NCBI RefSeq assembly: GCF_012927245.1
Contig: NZ_JABBGE010000002.1
Span: 558,001 to 622,000 of the forward strand
Source of the DNA: Streptomyces sp. R302
GTDB lineage: Bacteria; Actinomycetota; Actinomycetes; Streptomycetales; Streptomycetaceae
Length of the DNA stretch: 64,000 nucleotides
Direction: 5' to 3'
Below are positions 44,971-54,439 of the stretch, one piece after another. The position numbers were made by a program, and so were the translations under genes. The notes beneath the pieces were generated by a model. That model made no database searches. It was not told the DNA's origin and worked only from the letters and a program-made list of their open reading frames with translations. How positions within the stretch are numbered: position 1 is the first letter of the stretch; the number at the start of each line of letters is the position of its first letter.

Positions 44971-45195
44971 TCACCCACGGACCCGGTAGAGCCTGATGTC
45001 ACGGTTGACGAACAGGTGGACGTAACCGCACGACCAGCAGATCAAACCGGTCGCCGACTCGTTCGCCCACGCCAGGTTGAGGAATTCCATCCCTGTGCTG
45101 TTCAGCTTCACCTCCCGCTCGCGGAACGTGTCGCTGTCGCACATCAGGCAGTGGATCGGGGTGTCCCCGATCTGCGCGTGCAGAGGCTTGGCCAT
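44971..45195 (-). CDS. Small zinc-ribbon protein, 74 residues
   Basis: Short protein with two CxxC pairs: CLMC (17-20) and CWSC (53-56, ICWSCGYVHLF), a zinc-ribbon arrangement; the rest is a compact beta-rich fold. GGGGGAG lies 7 bases before the ATG. It stands alone on the minus strand next to an NhaA remnant, with a 452-bp gap to the histidine kinase start. It is a conserved-looking hypothetical; no function inferred. Confidence 0.82.
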   Translation of the reverse strand: MAKPLHAQIGDTPIHCLMCDSDTFREREVKLNSTGMEFLNLAWANESATGLICWSCGYVHLFVNRDIRLYRVRG

Positions 45196-45647
45196 GATGC
45201 TCCCCCTGATATGTCGTCATTTCCGGTTCCCGGCATCGGGGCGCTCCCCGCCCCTGTCCCCGAACCATCCTGAAACAGCAGGACTCCGCCCCGCACTGCC
45301 GTGACCTGGCAGTCTTCGACGTCTTCTTGATGCCGGTCGTAAGCCGCGACGACCGACGTGTCGGTCTCGGTCCCCACGCGTCAGCGAGGCCCGGCGCGTA
45401 GAGAGCCAGGGGGGCGCAACTGCCCCCTCCCCTATGAGGCTTGAGGCTGCCGGACGGGGCGGAACGGGCTGCTGAAGATGGGTGCCAGCATGTATGGACG
45501 GCCGCTGGCTTGATCGCCCAGACTCCGTCGTGATCACCGTGACGATACGGTGACGACTGTGATGATGCCGTGACGACCGTGGCGAGACCGTGACGGTGGC
45601 GGGGGTGCCGGCCGATGGGCGGCACGAGAGACGGGGGGAGGTCCGCT
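45196..45647. promoter_or_regulatory. Regulatory region before the histidine kinase, with CCGTGACGA repeats
   Basis: 452 bp with no gene. The last part holds four CCGTGACGA-like 9-mers (45537-45545, 45548-45556, 45568-45576, 45588-45596), spaced 11, 20 and 20 bp, about one or two helical turns. They end 51 bp before the kinase start codon and could be binding sites for the adjacent response regulator. Confidence 0.5.
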
Positions 45648-46604
45648 GTGTCGTTGTTCTTGCGGATCTTCGTGATGAATGCCTTCCTTCTCGTCACGGC
45701 CACCGCGCTCCTGCTGAGTCCGTGGGTCACGGTCTCGTCCCCGGTCCTCTTCGACGAGGTCGTCGTGGTGATCGCCGGTGTGCTGGCGATGCTCGTGGCC
45801 AATGCTCTTCTCTGCCGGTACGGGCTGGCTCCGCTCAAGCGGCTGTCCGGCGCGATGGCGAGCGCAGACCTGCTGAACCCCGGCACGCGGCCGGAGGCCA
45901 CCGGGCGGCATGAAATGGCGAACCTCGTTCGCACGTTCAACGCGATGCTCGACCGCTTGGAGAACGAGCGCGCCACCAGCAGCGCTCGGGTGGTCGCCGC
46001 GCAGGAGGCCGAGCGACGGCACCTCGCCCGGGACCTGCACGATGAGGTCGGTCAAGCCCTGACCGCCGTGCTCCTCCAGCTGAAGTGGCTCGCGGATCAG
46101 GCACCCGCGGAACTGCGGGAAGATCTGCACGCGGCCCAGGAGACGACCCGGGAAAGTCTGGACGAACTGCGGCGCATCGCCCGCCGGCTTCGCCCCGGAG
46201 TGCTGGAGGACCTGGGACTGGCCAGTGCCCTGCGTGCTCTGACAGCCGACTTCAACACGGCAGGAGTCACGGTGCGGCACCACCTCGACACGGCGCTTCC
46301 GGACATGGCGCCCGAGGTGGAACTGACGATCTACCGGGTGGCCCAGGAGGCCCTCGCCAACGCGGCACGTCACTCGCATGCCAACCGTATCGACCTGGAC
46401 CTCAGACACGGGACGCCGGGAGTCGTGGGCCTCGTCGTCCGGGACAACGGTCACGGTCGCCGAGACGACACGGAAGGATCCGGCATCCGCGGCATGAGGG
46501 AACGTGCGCTGATGATCGGGGCGGAGTTCTCCCTCGGGACCTCGCCGGAGGGCGGAACCGCGGTGCGCATGCGGGTACCGGCGGTGGAAGGGGCCGAGCT
46601 GTGA
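45648..46604 (+). CDS. NarL-type sensor histidine kinase
   Basis: Membrane sensor kinase of 318 residues. Two membrane spans (about 5-50), a HAMP-like segment (LAPLKRLSGAMASADLLN) and the HisKA_3 dimerisation motif RRHLARDLHDEVGQ with phosphoacceptor His131. The HATPase domain has EALANAARHSHANRI and a G box GSGIRGMRERA. I chose GTG 45648 over ATG 45615 because GGGGGGAGG is ideally placed before it. The stop overlaps the response regulator start by 4 bp (GTGA). It probably senses a membrane-side signal. Confidence 0.92.
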   Translation: MSLFLRIFVMNAFLLVTATALLLSPWVTVSSPVLFDEVVVVIAGVLAMLVANALLCRYGLAPLKRLSGAMASADLLNPGTRPEATGRHEMANLVRTFNAMLDRLENERATSSARVVAAQEAERRHLARDLHDEVGQALTAVLLQLKWLADQAPAELREDLHAAQETTRESLDELRRIARRLRPGVLEDLGLASALRALTADFNTAGVTVRHHLDTALPDMAPEVELTIYRVAQEALANAARHSHANRIDLDLRHGTPGVVGLVVRDNGHGRRDDTEGSGIRGMRERALMIGAEFSLGTSPEGGTAVRMRVPAVEGAEL

Positions 46605-47257
46605 CCACACGCCCCACTCGCATCCTGCTGGCGGACGATCACGCGCTGGTCCGTCGTGGCGTGCGCCTCATCCTCGACGCCGAACCGGACACGTGTGTCG
46701 TGGCCGAAGCCGGCGACGGGGCCGAGGCCGTCGCAATGGCGCGCCGGCTGCCCGTCGACCTGGCGATCCTGGACATCGCCATGCCTCGGCTGACAGGTCT
46801 GCAAGCCGCACGTGAACTCTCGCGGGCACACCCGGGCCTTCGCATCCTGATCCTCACCATGTACGACAGTGATCAGTACTTCTTCGAGGCCCTGCGGGTC
46901 GGCGCCAGCGGATACGTGCTCAAGTCCGTGGCGGACCGCGACCTGGTCGACGCCTGCCGTGCGGCCATGCGCGATGAGCCGTTCCTCTACCCCGGCGCCG
47001 AAACCACCCTGATCCGCAACTACCTCGACATGGCGGAGCAGGGCAGACCGCTCCCGCAGAAGACGATCACCGACCGCGAGGAAGAGATCCTCAAGCTCGT
47101 CGCCGAAGGCCACACGTCGAAGGAGATCGGCGAACTTCTGGTCATCAGCGCCAAGACGGTGGAACGCCACCGGGCGAACCTTCTGCAGAAGCTCGGCCTG
47201 CGCGACCGTGTCGAACTCACCCGCTACGCCATCAGGACCGGCTTGATCGAGCCGTAG
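46601..47257 (+). CDS. NarL/LuxR-family response regulator
   Basis: Response regulator of 218 residues starting with GTG, translationally coupled to its kinase. The receiver domain shows LLADDH and the phosphorylated Asp58 (LDIAMP), with Lys in the TSxKS-equivalent position (GYVLKSV). The C-terminal LuxR-type HTH (about 150-210) contains ITDREEEILKLVAEGHTSKE. The tandem CCGTGACGA sites upstream of the kinase are possible autoregulatory targets. The next gene is the large secreted RHS protein, possibly regulated by this pair (inference). Confidence 0.93.
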   Translation: MTTRPTRILLADDHALVRRGVRLILDAEPDTCVVAEAGDGAEAVAMARRLPVDLAILDIAMPRLTGLQAARELSRAHPGLRILILTMYDSDQYFFEALRVGASGYVLKSVADRDLVDACRAAMRDEPFLYPGAETTLIRNYLDMAEQGRPLPQKTITDREEEILKLVAEGHTSKEIGELLVISAKTVERHRANLLQKLGLRDRVELTRYAIRTGLIEP

Positions 47258-47414
47258 CGCCGACACCGTGCCATCAAGCCGCCTGGCTCACACGCCGGGA
47301 GGCGACCTCTGCATGCCGCCGTCCAGTGACAACGCCTGACGGCCGGCCCCTAGACCGCGCCGTCCCACCTCTGATGGGCCGGCGCCGGGACCGGAGGCCC
47401 ACTCCGGCCCCCAG

Positions 47415-47436
47415 CACCATCACCATCACCATCACC
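47415..47436. repeat. CACCAT hexamer repeat before the secreted RHS gene
   Basis: Three CACCAT units plus CACC in the leader, 24 bp before the start at 47460. It is a simple-sequence tract in the promoter/leader region. Confidence 0.7.
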
Positions 47437-47459
47437 CACGACATGTTCAGGGGAGAAAC

Positions 47460-50400
47460 GTGACAAGCCAGATACCGGAGCCCTCATCAGGGTTCCGCTA
47501 CCGGCCAAGACTCGACCGGCACAGAGGCATCCGCGGCACCGCCGTCGGTGTGGCGCTGCTGATGTCGGTATCGACGATCTACGGAGCCCAGGCCGCCGTC
47601 GCCGCGCCCCGTGCTCCGCAGACGGCCGGGTCCCAGCAGAAGGCGCCTGCCGCGACATCGGCTGCCGACATCGCCTCCGCCCGGGTGGCGGCACGGCTGT
47701 CGGGCAAGCGGGTGGAGGCGCTGTCGGAACGGACCGAGACATCGACGACCTGGGTCGACAAGGACGGGTCGTTGACCACCGAGCTGTCCGCCGGCCCGAT
47801 CCGCTTCCAGGACCCGGCCACGGGCGCCTGGCGTGATGTCGATGTCGAACTCGCCGCTGCCTCGGACGGCTCGGTCGTCTCCAAGGCCCACCCTCGCGGG
47901 CTGAAGCTGGCGGGCAAGGCCGGTACGAAGGCCACGTCGCTGAAGGCAGCGCAGGCGGCCCCGGCCACGGACCTCGTGACCCTCGGCGAGGGGGACGAGC
48001 AGATCACGCTGCAGTGGCGGGGCGGTCTGCCCGCGCCGAAGCTCGACGGCACGCGCGCGACCTACGTGAACGCGGTGCCCGGCGCCGACGTCGTGGTCGA
48101 GGCGACCCGTACGGGCTTCGAGCAGTTCGTGGACATCAAGGAGAAGCCCGCCGACGGCTTCTCCTACACGCTGCCGCTCAGGACCAAGGGGCTGAAGGTC
48201 GAGGCCCAGGCCGACGGCAGCGTGCTGTTCACCGACAAGAAGTCGAAGAAGTCCGCGGTCATGCCCGCCCCGGTGATGTGGGACGCGACCGTCGATCCCG
48301 TCTCCGGCAAGCACACCCGCCAGGTCGCGGTCGACATGAAGGTAGTCAAGACCAAGGGCGGCGTGGACCTCGTCCTCACCCCCGACGCGAAGTTCCTCGC
48401 CGATCCGGCGACGACGTACCCGGTGACGGTCGATCCGTCGACCTCGTCCTTGTCGAACGTCTTCGACACGTACGTGCAGCAGGGCACGACGGTCGACTGG
48501 TCCACGGACGTCGAGCTGGACCTGGGCAACCCGGGTACGAAGAACGCCGACGGCACGTACCGGCTGGCGCGTTCGTTCCTCTCGTGGAATACCGCGCCGA
48601 TCGCCGACGCGCTCGTGACGGACGCCAAGCTGTCGCTGTGGAACTTCCACTCCGGCAACTACACCGGCTCCTCCTGCCCGGCGCAGCCGTGGGAGGTGTG
48701 GTCCACCGGAGCCGCCTCGACTTCCTCGCGCTGGACCGCGCCCAACCAGCCGGCGTGGATCGCGAAGAAGGCCACCTCCTCGGAGACGAGGGGCAACGCC
48801 TCCTGCTCGACCCAGCCGGACGGCTGGATCAACGCCGACGTCACCACGATGGTGCAGGACTGGGCCTCGGCCAAGGCCGCCACGTCCCACATGGGTCTGC
48901 GCGCCACAGATGAGACCGTCACGGGGCAGTGGAAGCGCGTCAACTCCGCCGACGCCGCCTCCAATGTGCCGAAGCTGACGGTCACGTACAACTACCGGCC
49001 GCGCACCGGCACCAAGCAGGAGGCGGGCCCGCCGTACTTCTCCTACAACGGCGCCTACGTGGTCAACACCACGACCCCGACGCTGCGTGACACGTTCGTC
49101 GACCCCAACGGCGACAAGATCCAGGGTGCCTACCAGATCTTCGACACCGCCACGAACACCCAGGTCGGTGCCGTATTGCGGTCGGCGTTCGTGCCCTCGG
49201 GTCAGCCCGCCCCGGTCGTCGTTCCGGCCGGCGTGCTGACGAACGGCAAGACGTACCGGTTCCGCAGCAGCCCGTACGACGGAACCCACTACAACCTGGG
49301 CTGGTCGGAGTGGAAGACCTTCACGGTCGACACCGCCAACCCGTCCGCCCCGACCGGCATCGCCTCGACGGACTACCCGGCCGGGCAGTGGGTCAAGGGT
49401 GCCGGCCAGGCCGGCACCTTCACCGTCACCCCGAACGGCACCGACCACAACTGGCTCGAGTGGTCGCTCGACGGCGCGACCTGGACCAAGGTCGTCACCG
49501 GCGGCTCCACCGCCGCCAAGGCCGTCTCCGTCGCCCCGCCCCAGGACGGCACTCACGCCCTCCAGGTCCGGCAGGTCGACAAGGCCGACAACAAGTCCGA
49601 GGCCATCGAGTACGTCTTCCACGCCGGCCCGGGCGGTTTCGTCCAGCCCGCCGACGGTGAGCGCACCGCGCGCCGCCTGCCGCTGGTCGCAGAGGCGAAC
49701 GGCAGCACGTACGACGCGGTCTCCTTCTCGTGGCGTCGCTCCGAGGCCGACCCGTGGGTTCGGATCCCGCTCGAGGACGTGTTCTTCCAGGGCAGCGCGA
49801 TCACCGCGTGGCCCCGGCCTCTGGTCAACGGCAAGAACGAACTCCTGGTCTGGAACGCCACCGACACCGTCGACCCCGACGGCTCCATCGAGATCAAGGC
49901 CGACTTCACCGGCCCGAACGGCGCCGCCAAGAGCACCCAGCCCCAGTCCGTGATCGTCGACCGGGACGCTTCCGGTGCCGCGAGCGAGGAGGTCGGGCCC
50001 GGGTCCCTCAACCTGCTCACCGGTGACTACACCCTCTCCGCCACGGACGCGTCGTTCTTCGGCATGGCCGTGACGCGCAGTGCCTCCTCCCGCACCCCGA
50101 ACGGGGCCGCGAGCCTGGAGGGGCAGGCCACCATCTTCGGCAAGGAGTGGGTGGCCGGCACGACCGCGGAACTGACGCAGACGGTCTTCAGCCACGTCCG
50201 CAAGGTCTCCGACACCGCACTGGACGTGGTCCTGGAGGACGGGACGGCCATCGCCTTCACCAGCAACGCCGCCAAGACCGGGTGGATCGCGGAGAAGGGC
50301 TCGGAGCACCTGACGCTGAGCGGCCGTTTCGACGGCAGCTTCACCCTGTCGGACACCGGCGGCACGGTGACCACCTTCACCAAGGCCGACCCGGCCGCGC

Positions 50401-53400
50401 CGACCTGGCAGGTGTCCAGCACCCTCCTGAAGGGGCTGACGAACACCACCACCACCGTGGTCTCCGAGGCCGTCACCGTCGACGGCAAGCGGCTCGCCAG
50501 GCCCAAGCGGATCATCGCCCCCACCTCGGCCGTGACCGTGGCCACCTGCGAGGCGAACCCCGCGACCCGGGGCTGCCGCGTCCTGGAATTCGTGTACGCC
50601 ACCGCCACCACGGCCACCGGTACGCAGACCGACGACCAGTTCGGCGACTTCGCGAGCCAGGTCCGGGAACTCCGCCTGTGGGCGTCCGCACCCGGCGCCG
50701 CCTCCGGCACGGCGATCGCCGTGACGTCCTACCGCTACGACAGCAACGGCAGCCTGCGGCAGGTCTGGGACCCCCGCCTCTCCCAGGCCGGTGAGCACCA
50801 GTACGCGTACTGGGCCGGCCGGGTGACCTGGCTCCAGCCCGCCGGGCAGCTCCCCTTCACCTTCACCTACGGCAACGCCGGCGCCGGCCCCGTTCCCGGC
50901 GACGGCATGCTGCTCAAGGTCTCGCGAGCCGCGCTCGTACCCGGCAGCGTCGACCAGCAGCAGGGCACGGCGGTCACCTCCGTCGTCTACGGCGTACCGC
51001 TCACCGGCGGCGCCGCCCCGTACGCGATGGGTGCCGCGGAGGTGAAGACGTGGGGGCAGAGCGACCTCCCCACCGACGCCACCGCCATCTTCCCGTCCGA
51101 CTCCGTCCCCGCCTCCCACTCCGGGCCGCAGCTCACCGCGTCCGCGTACCCGCGCGCCACGGTGCACTACCTGAACGCGTCGGGACGTGCGGTGAACTCG
51201 GCCGACCCCGGCAGTCACATCTCCACGACCGAGTACGACCGCTTCGGCAACACCGTCCGCGAGCTGACGCCGGCGAACCGCACTCTCGCCCTGGGGACCA
51301 CCGCCGCCGAGCGGGCGACCCTGCGCGACCTGGGCATCGACGGACGCTCCGCCACGGAGCGGGCGCGCCTGTTGTCCTCCCTCTCCCTGTACGACCCGAC
51401 CGGCATGCGGGAGACGGAGACGTTCGGCCCCCTGCACCGTGCCGACCTGACGCAGGACCTCAAGGACGGCACCACCGTCCTGGTGCCGGCGAACACCCCC
51501 GTCGCCGCGCGCGCGTGGACGGTCAAGGAGTACGACGAGGGCCGGCCCACCGACGGCAGCGCCGTCGTGAGCAACCAGGTCACCCTCACGATCAGCGGCG
51601 TCCGTGTCCGTGACCACGACTCGGTCATGGGCGAGAAGCAGCTGGTCGAGAACCAGTACGACTGGGTCAAGGGCCTTCCCACCCTGAAGATCCAGGATCC
51701 CGGCGGCCTCAACCTGGTGACCAGCACCACGTACGACGCCGACGGCAGGGTCACCGGCACCCAGCCGCCCGGTGGCACGGGACAGGACGCGGCGTCCAGG
51801 GTCGTCGCCTACTGGTCCGGAACGGGTACCGGTTGGTGCAAGGGACGCCCCGAGTGGGCGGACCAGGTGTGCTGGACCGGACCGGCGGGCGACATCGTCG
51901 GCGGCGGCTCCAACCCCGTCGAGGTCGAGGACTCCACGATGGAGTACGGCCTCTACGGCCAGCAGTCCAAGAGCGTCGACACGGCGAACGGGGCCGCCCG
52001 TACGCTGTCGGTGGCCTTCGACGCCGCGGGGCGGCAGACCACCACCACGATGAGCGGCGGCCTCGGCCAGGCGGTGCCGACCAGCACCGTCACCTACGAC
52101 CCCGCCGGCGGCCAGCCGGTCACGGTGACCTCCCCGACCGGAGGCACCATCACCAAGCAGTACGACAAGCTGGGCCGGCTGATCTCGTACACCGACGCGG
52201 ACGGCGGCACCACCACCCTGCGCTACGACGCGCTGGACCGCCCGCTGACCATCACCGACAGCGCCCCCTCGACCCGGACGTTCACCTACGACACGGCGAT
52301 CGAGCCCCGCGGTATGGCGACCAAGCTCGTCGACTCCGTCGCGGGCACGTTCACCGCCACGTACAACGCGGCCGGTTCGATCGTCGCCGAGCAGCTGCCC
52401 GGCGGCTACACCCTGCGCCAGACGGAGAACACCGTCGGCACCACGGCCGACCGGGTCTACACCCGCGACGCCGACGGCGCCGTCGTCTACTCCGACGCGG
52501 TGACGCACTCCGTCGACGGCAAGGTCACCACCCGCGCCAGCGGCACCAGCAACCGTGACTACACCTACGACCGGGCAGGCCGCCTGACCGTCTCGGAGGA
52601 GACCGCCGACTCGGTCTGCACCCGCCGCGCCTACGCCTTCGACAAGCGCAGCAACCGCACCTCCCTCACCACGACCGCCGCGCAGCCCGGTCTCGCCTGC
52701 ACCACCACCGGAGGCACCACCCGCACCCACACCTACGACAGCGCCGACCGCCTCGTCGACCCCGGTTACGCCTACGACGCGTACGGCCGCACCACGGCCA
52801 TGCCCGGCGCCACCATCGACTACTACACCAACAACCTGGTCCGCCGTCAGACCGCCGGCACCAAGCGCCAGACCTGGGAACTCGACGCGGCTCTCCGCTT
52901 CCGCGGCTGGACCACCGAGACCAACAGCGGCGGCACCTGGTCCCAGACCGGCGCCAAGGTCAACCACTACGCCAACGACACCGACAGCCCGAGCTGGATC
53001 GTGGAGAGCGGCACCGGAGCCGTCTCCCGCAACGTCGCGTCGCTGAGCGGCGGCCTGGCCGCCGTCACCGGCAAGACCGGCGGCACCGTCCTCATGCTCA
53101 CCAACATCCACGGCGACATCGGCGTGCAGCTCCCGCTGGACGCCTCGCAGAGCCCCGTGGCCCTGGAGAGCGACGAGTACGGCAACGTCCGGACCGGATC
53201 ACCGGCGGCCCGCTACGGCTGGCTCGGCGCGTTCCAGCGCTCCAGCGAGACTCCGACGGACACCCTGCTCATGGGCGCGCGGCTCTACTCGCCCGGCACG
53301 GGGCGCTTCCTCAGCGTGGACCCCCTGTACGGCGGAAGCTGCAACTCCTACGACTACGTGTGTGCCGACCCGGTGAACACCTACGACAACGCCGGTACGG

Positions 53401-53819
53401 CGAGCTGCAAGACCGTCTCGCGCAGGTACAAGCTCTACGAGGGAGCTGTGCGCATCCAGCTCGGCACCACCTCCATGCAGGCCGAGTTCTGCCTCAACAA
53501 GAAGGGGAACATCAGCAGCTCCAGGGCGTGGACGAGCGACGACGAGAGCGGTCTCGCCTCGGTCCTCGGCTGGAAGATCCAGTTCCACGGGGCGGCCCGC
53601 AACGCCCGGAGCTCCACCTACCATGAGTGGGGCGCCTCCGGCATGGCCCAGGTCTGCGCTTTCAAGATCTTCTTCACCTGCGGCTACCAGGAGCGCTTCG
53701 CCGTCACGGTCGCGTACTCCCGGAACGTCCAGGGCCCGGGCCTGTCCGGCCACAGGCGCTACTCCACCAAGTGGCGCGCCTACTGCACCAACAAGCACTG
53801 CAAGCTGCGCTTCTCCTAG
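47460..53819 (+). CDS. Secreted RHS-repeat protein with unrecognised Cys-rich tip
   Basis: RHS/YD-repeat protein of 2119 residues, GTG start with GGGGAG upstream. A Sec-type signal (about 20-50: GIRGTAVGVALLMSVSTIYG) differs from the cytosol-exported T7SS RHS protein upstream. A DNRLRE-like jelly-roll lies at about 325-515, a fibronectin-like segment (TVDTANPSAPTGIASTDYPA) follows, then many YD repeats and the RHS core GARLYSPGTGRFLSVDPLYG. The final roughly 143 residues after DPVNTYDNAG have six cysteines and match no toxin family I recognise. A two-TM gene follows 47 bp downstream and could encode its immunity partner. Confidence 0.9.
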   Translation: MTSQIPEPSSGFRYRPRLDRHRGIRGTAVGVALLMSVSTIYGAQAAVAAPRAPQTAGSQQKAPAATSAADIASARVAARLSGKRVEALSERTETSTTWVDKDGSLTTELSAGPIRFQDPATGAWRDVDVELAAASDGSVVSKAHPRGLKLAGKAGTKATSLKAAQAAPATDLVTLGEGDEQITLQWRGGLPAPKLDGTRATYVNAVPGADVVVEATRTGFEQFVDIKEKPADGFSYTLPLRTKGLKVEAQADGSVLFTDKKSKKSAVMPAPVMWDATVDPVSGKHTRQVAVDMKVVKTKGGVDLVLTPDAKFLADPATTYPVTVDPSTSSLSNVFDTYVQQGTTVDWSTDVELDLGNPGTKNADGTYRLARSFLSWNTAPIADALVTDAKLSLWNFHSGNYTGSSCPAQPWEVWSTGAASTSSRWTAPNQPAWIAKKATSSETRGNASCSTQPDGWINADVTTMVQDWASAKAATSHMGLRATDETVTGQWKRVNSADAASNVPKLTVTYNYRPRTGTKQEAGPPYFSYNGAYVVNTTTPTLRDTFVDPNGDKIQGAYQIFDTATNTQVGAVLRSAFVPSGQPAPVVVPAGVLTNGKTYRFRSSPYDGTHYNLGWSEWKTFTVDTANPSAPTGIASTDYPAGQWVKGAGQAGTFTVTPNGTDHNWLEWSLDGATWTKVVTGGSTAAKAVSVAPPQDGTHALQVRQVDKADNKSEAIEYVFHAGPGGFVQPADGERTARRLPLVAEANGSTYDAVSFSWRRSEADPWVRIPLEDVFFQGSAITAWPRPLVNGKNELLVWNATDTVDPDGSIEIKADFTGPNGAAKSTQPQSVIVDRDASGAASEEVGPGSLNLLTGDYTLSATDASFFGMAVTRSASSRTPNGAASLEGQATIFGKEWVAGTTAELTQTVFSHVRKVSDTALDVVLEDGTAIAFTSNAAKTGWIAEKGSEHLTLSGRFDGSFTLSDTGGTVTTFTKADPAAPTWQVSSTLLKGLTNTTTTVVSEAVTVDGKRLARPKRIIAPTSAVTVATCEANPATRGCRVLEFVYATATTATGTQTDDQFGDFASQVRELRLWASAPGAASGTAIAVTSYRYDSNGSLRQVWDPRLSQAGEHQYAYWAGRVTWLQPAGQLPFTFTYGNAGAGPVPGDGMLLKVSRAALVPGSVDQQQGTAVTSVVYGVPLTGGAAPYAMGAAEVKTWGQSDLPTDATAIFPSDSVPASHSGPQLTASAYPRATVHYLNASGRAVNSADPGSHISTTEYDRFGNTVRELTPANRTLALGTTAAERATLRDLGIDGRSATERARLLSSLSLYDPTGMRETETFGPLHRADLTQDLKDGTTVLVPANTPVAARAWTVKEYDEGRPTDGSAVVSNQVTLTISGVRVRDHDSVMGEKQLVENQYDWVKGLPTLKIQDPGGLNLVTSTTYDADGRVTGTQPPGGTGQDAASRVVAYWSGTGTGWCKGRPEWADQVCWTGPAGDIVGGGSNPVEVEDSTMEYGLYGQQSKSVDTANGAARTLSVAFDAAGRQTTTTMSGGLGQAVPTSTVTYDPAGGQPVTVTSPTGGTITKQYDKLGRLISYTDADGGTTTLRYDALDRPLTITDSAPSTRTFTYDTAIEPRGMATKLVDSVAGTFTATYNAAGSIVAEQLPGGYTLRQTENTVGTTADRVYTRDADGAVVYSDAVTHSVDGKVTTRASGTSNRDYTYDRAGRLTVSEETADSVCTRRAYAFDKRSNRTSLTTTAAQPGLACTTTGGTTRTHTYDSADRLVDPGYAYDAYGRTTAMPGATIDYYTNNLVRRQTAGTKRQTWELDAALRFRGWTTETNSGGTWSQTGAKVNHYANDTDSPSWIVESGTGAVSRNVASLSGGLAAVTGKTGGTVLMLTNIHGDIGVQLPLDASQSPVALESDEYGNVRTGSPAARYGWLGAFQRSSETPTDTLLMGARLYSPGTGRFLSVDPLYGGSCNSYDYVCADPVNTYDNAGTASCKTVSRRYKLYEGAVRIQLGTTSMQAEFCLNKKGNISSSRAWTSDDESGLASVLGWKIQFHGAARNARSSTYHEWGASGMAQVCAFKIFFTCGYQERFAVTVAYSRNVQGPGLSGHRRYSTKWRAYCTNKHCKLRFS

Positions 53820-53866
53820 GGACGCGGCGAAACAGGACGACCGACGACTCGACAAGGAGTGAACGG

Positions 53867-54034
53867 ATGCCGGGAAGACGCTTCTGGGGCCTCATCGTCC
53901 TGACTGTTGCCGTCGCCTTCTCCGCCATCGGCTACGTTCTCAACGACCACAGTCCAAGCGGCCCCTGGGGCCTCGCCGGCCTGGTCTGCGGCCTGCTCAC
54001 GGTTCTCGTGATCAGCAGGCGCCAGAAGAAGTAG
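53867..54034 (+). CDS. Small two-TM protein, 55 residues
   Basis: Short gene with AAGGAG 9 bases before the ATG. The product opens MPGRRFWGLIVLTVAVAFSA, then a loop (YVLNDHSPSGPWG), then a second membrane span and a basic tail RRQKK: a two-span hairpin protein. Its position 47 bp after the secreted RHS gene makes it a candidate immunity or associated membrane protein. A hairpin terminator follows 12 bp after the stop. No homology is claimed. Confidence 0.75.
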   Translation: MPGRRFWGLIVLTVAVAFSAIGYVLNDHSPSGPWGLAGLVCGLLTVLVISRRQKK

Positions 54035-54046
54035 CGCTCCACCAGC

Positions 54047-54079
54047 GTGCGGCCACCCAGAATCCCTGGGTGGCCGCAC
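54047..54079 (+). terminator. Terminator after the secreted RHS / two-TM gene pair
   Basis: A 14-bp perfect stem (54047-54060 with 54066-54079) with a 5-base loop, 12 bp after the two-TM gene stop. It suggests the RHS gene and the small gene form one transcript ending here. Confidence 0.85.
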
Positions 54080-54439
54080 TCATACGGACCGGCCACCGGT
54101 ACGACGGCCCCTTGGGGGGGGGCAGCGGTCGGCCTCTTCGAAGGCCCTGCGGGACAGGTAGGGGACCACGTCCCGCGGTCTGACAGCCCACCTGCTCCAC
54201 ATATGGACGACTTGACCGTGCGCGACTCCGCACACCGACCATCCGGCCCGCCACGGACCCTCGATCCGCGCAGCACACGGTGGGCCTGACGCCCGTCGGC
54301 AGATCGCGGCATGGGACGACGCCGAGCCGCGGCGGGGACCGCAAGGCCCTCGGGCGACGACACCTTCAGCCGGCCGGTGGGTCGAGCGGGTCGGCGGGAT
54401 CGCGGTCCGCGGGCGGCCGGCCCGTGCGTCGCCGGAGGC
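54080..54439. other. Intergenic region without recognised gene
   Basis: About 360 bp between the terminator and the convergent M16 peptidase stop. I see no convincing coding pattern or structure other than a G9 run near 54113-54122. Confidence 0.5.
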
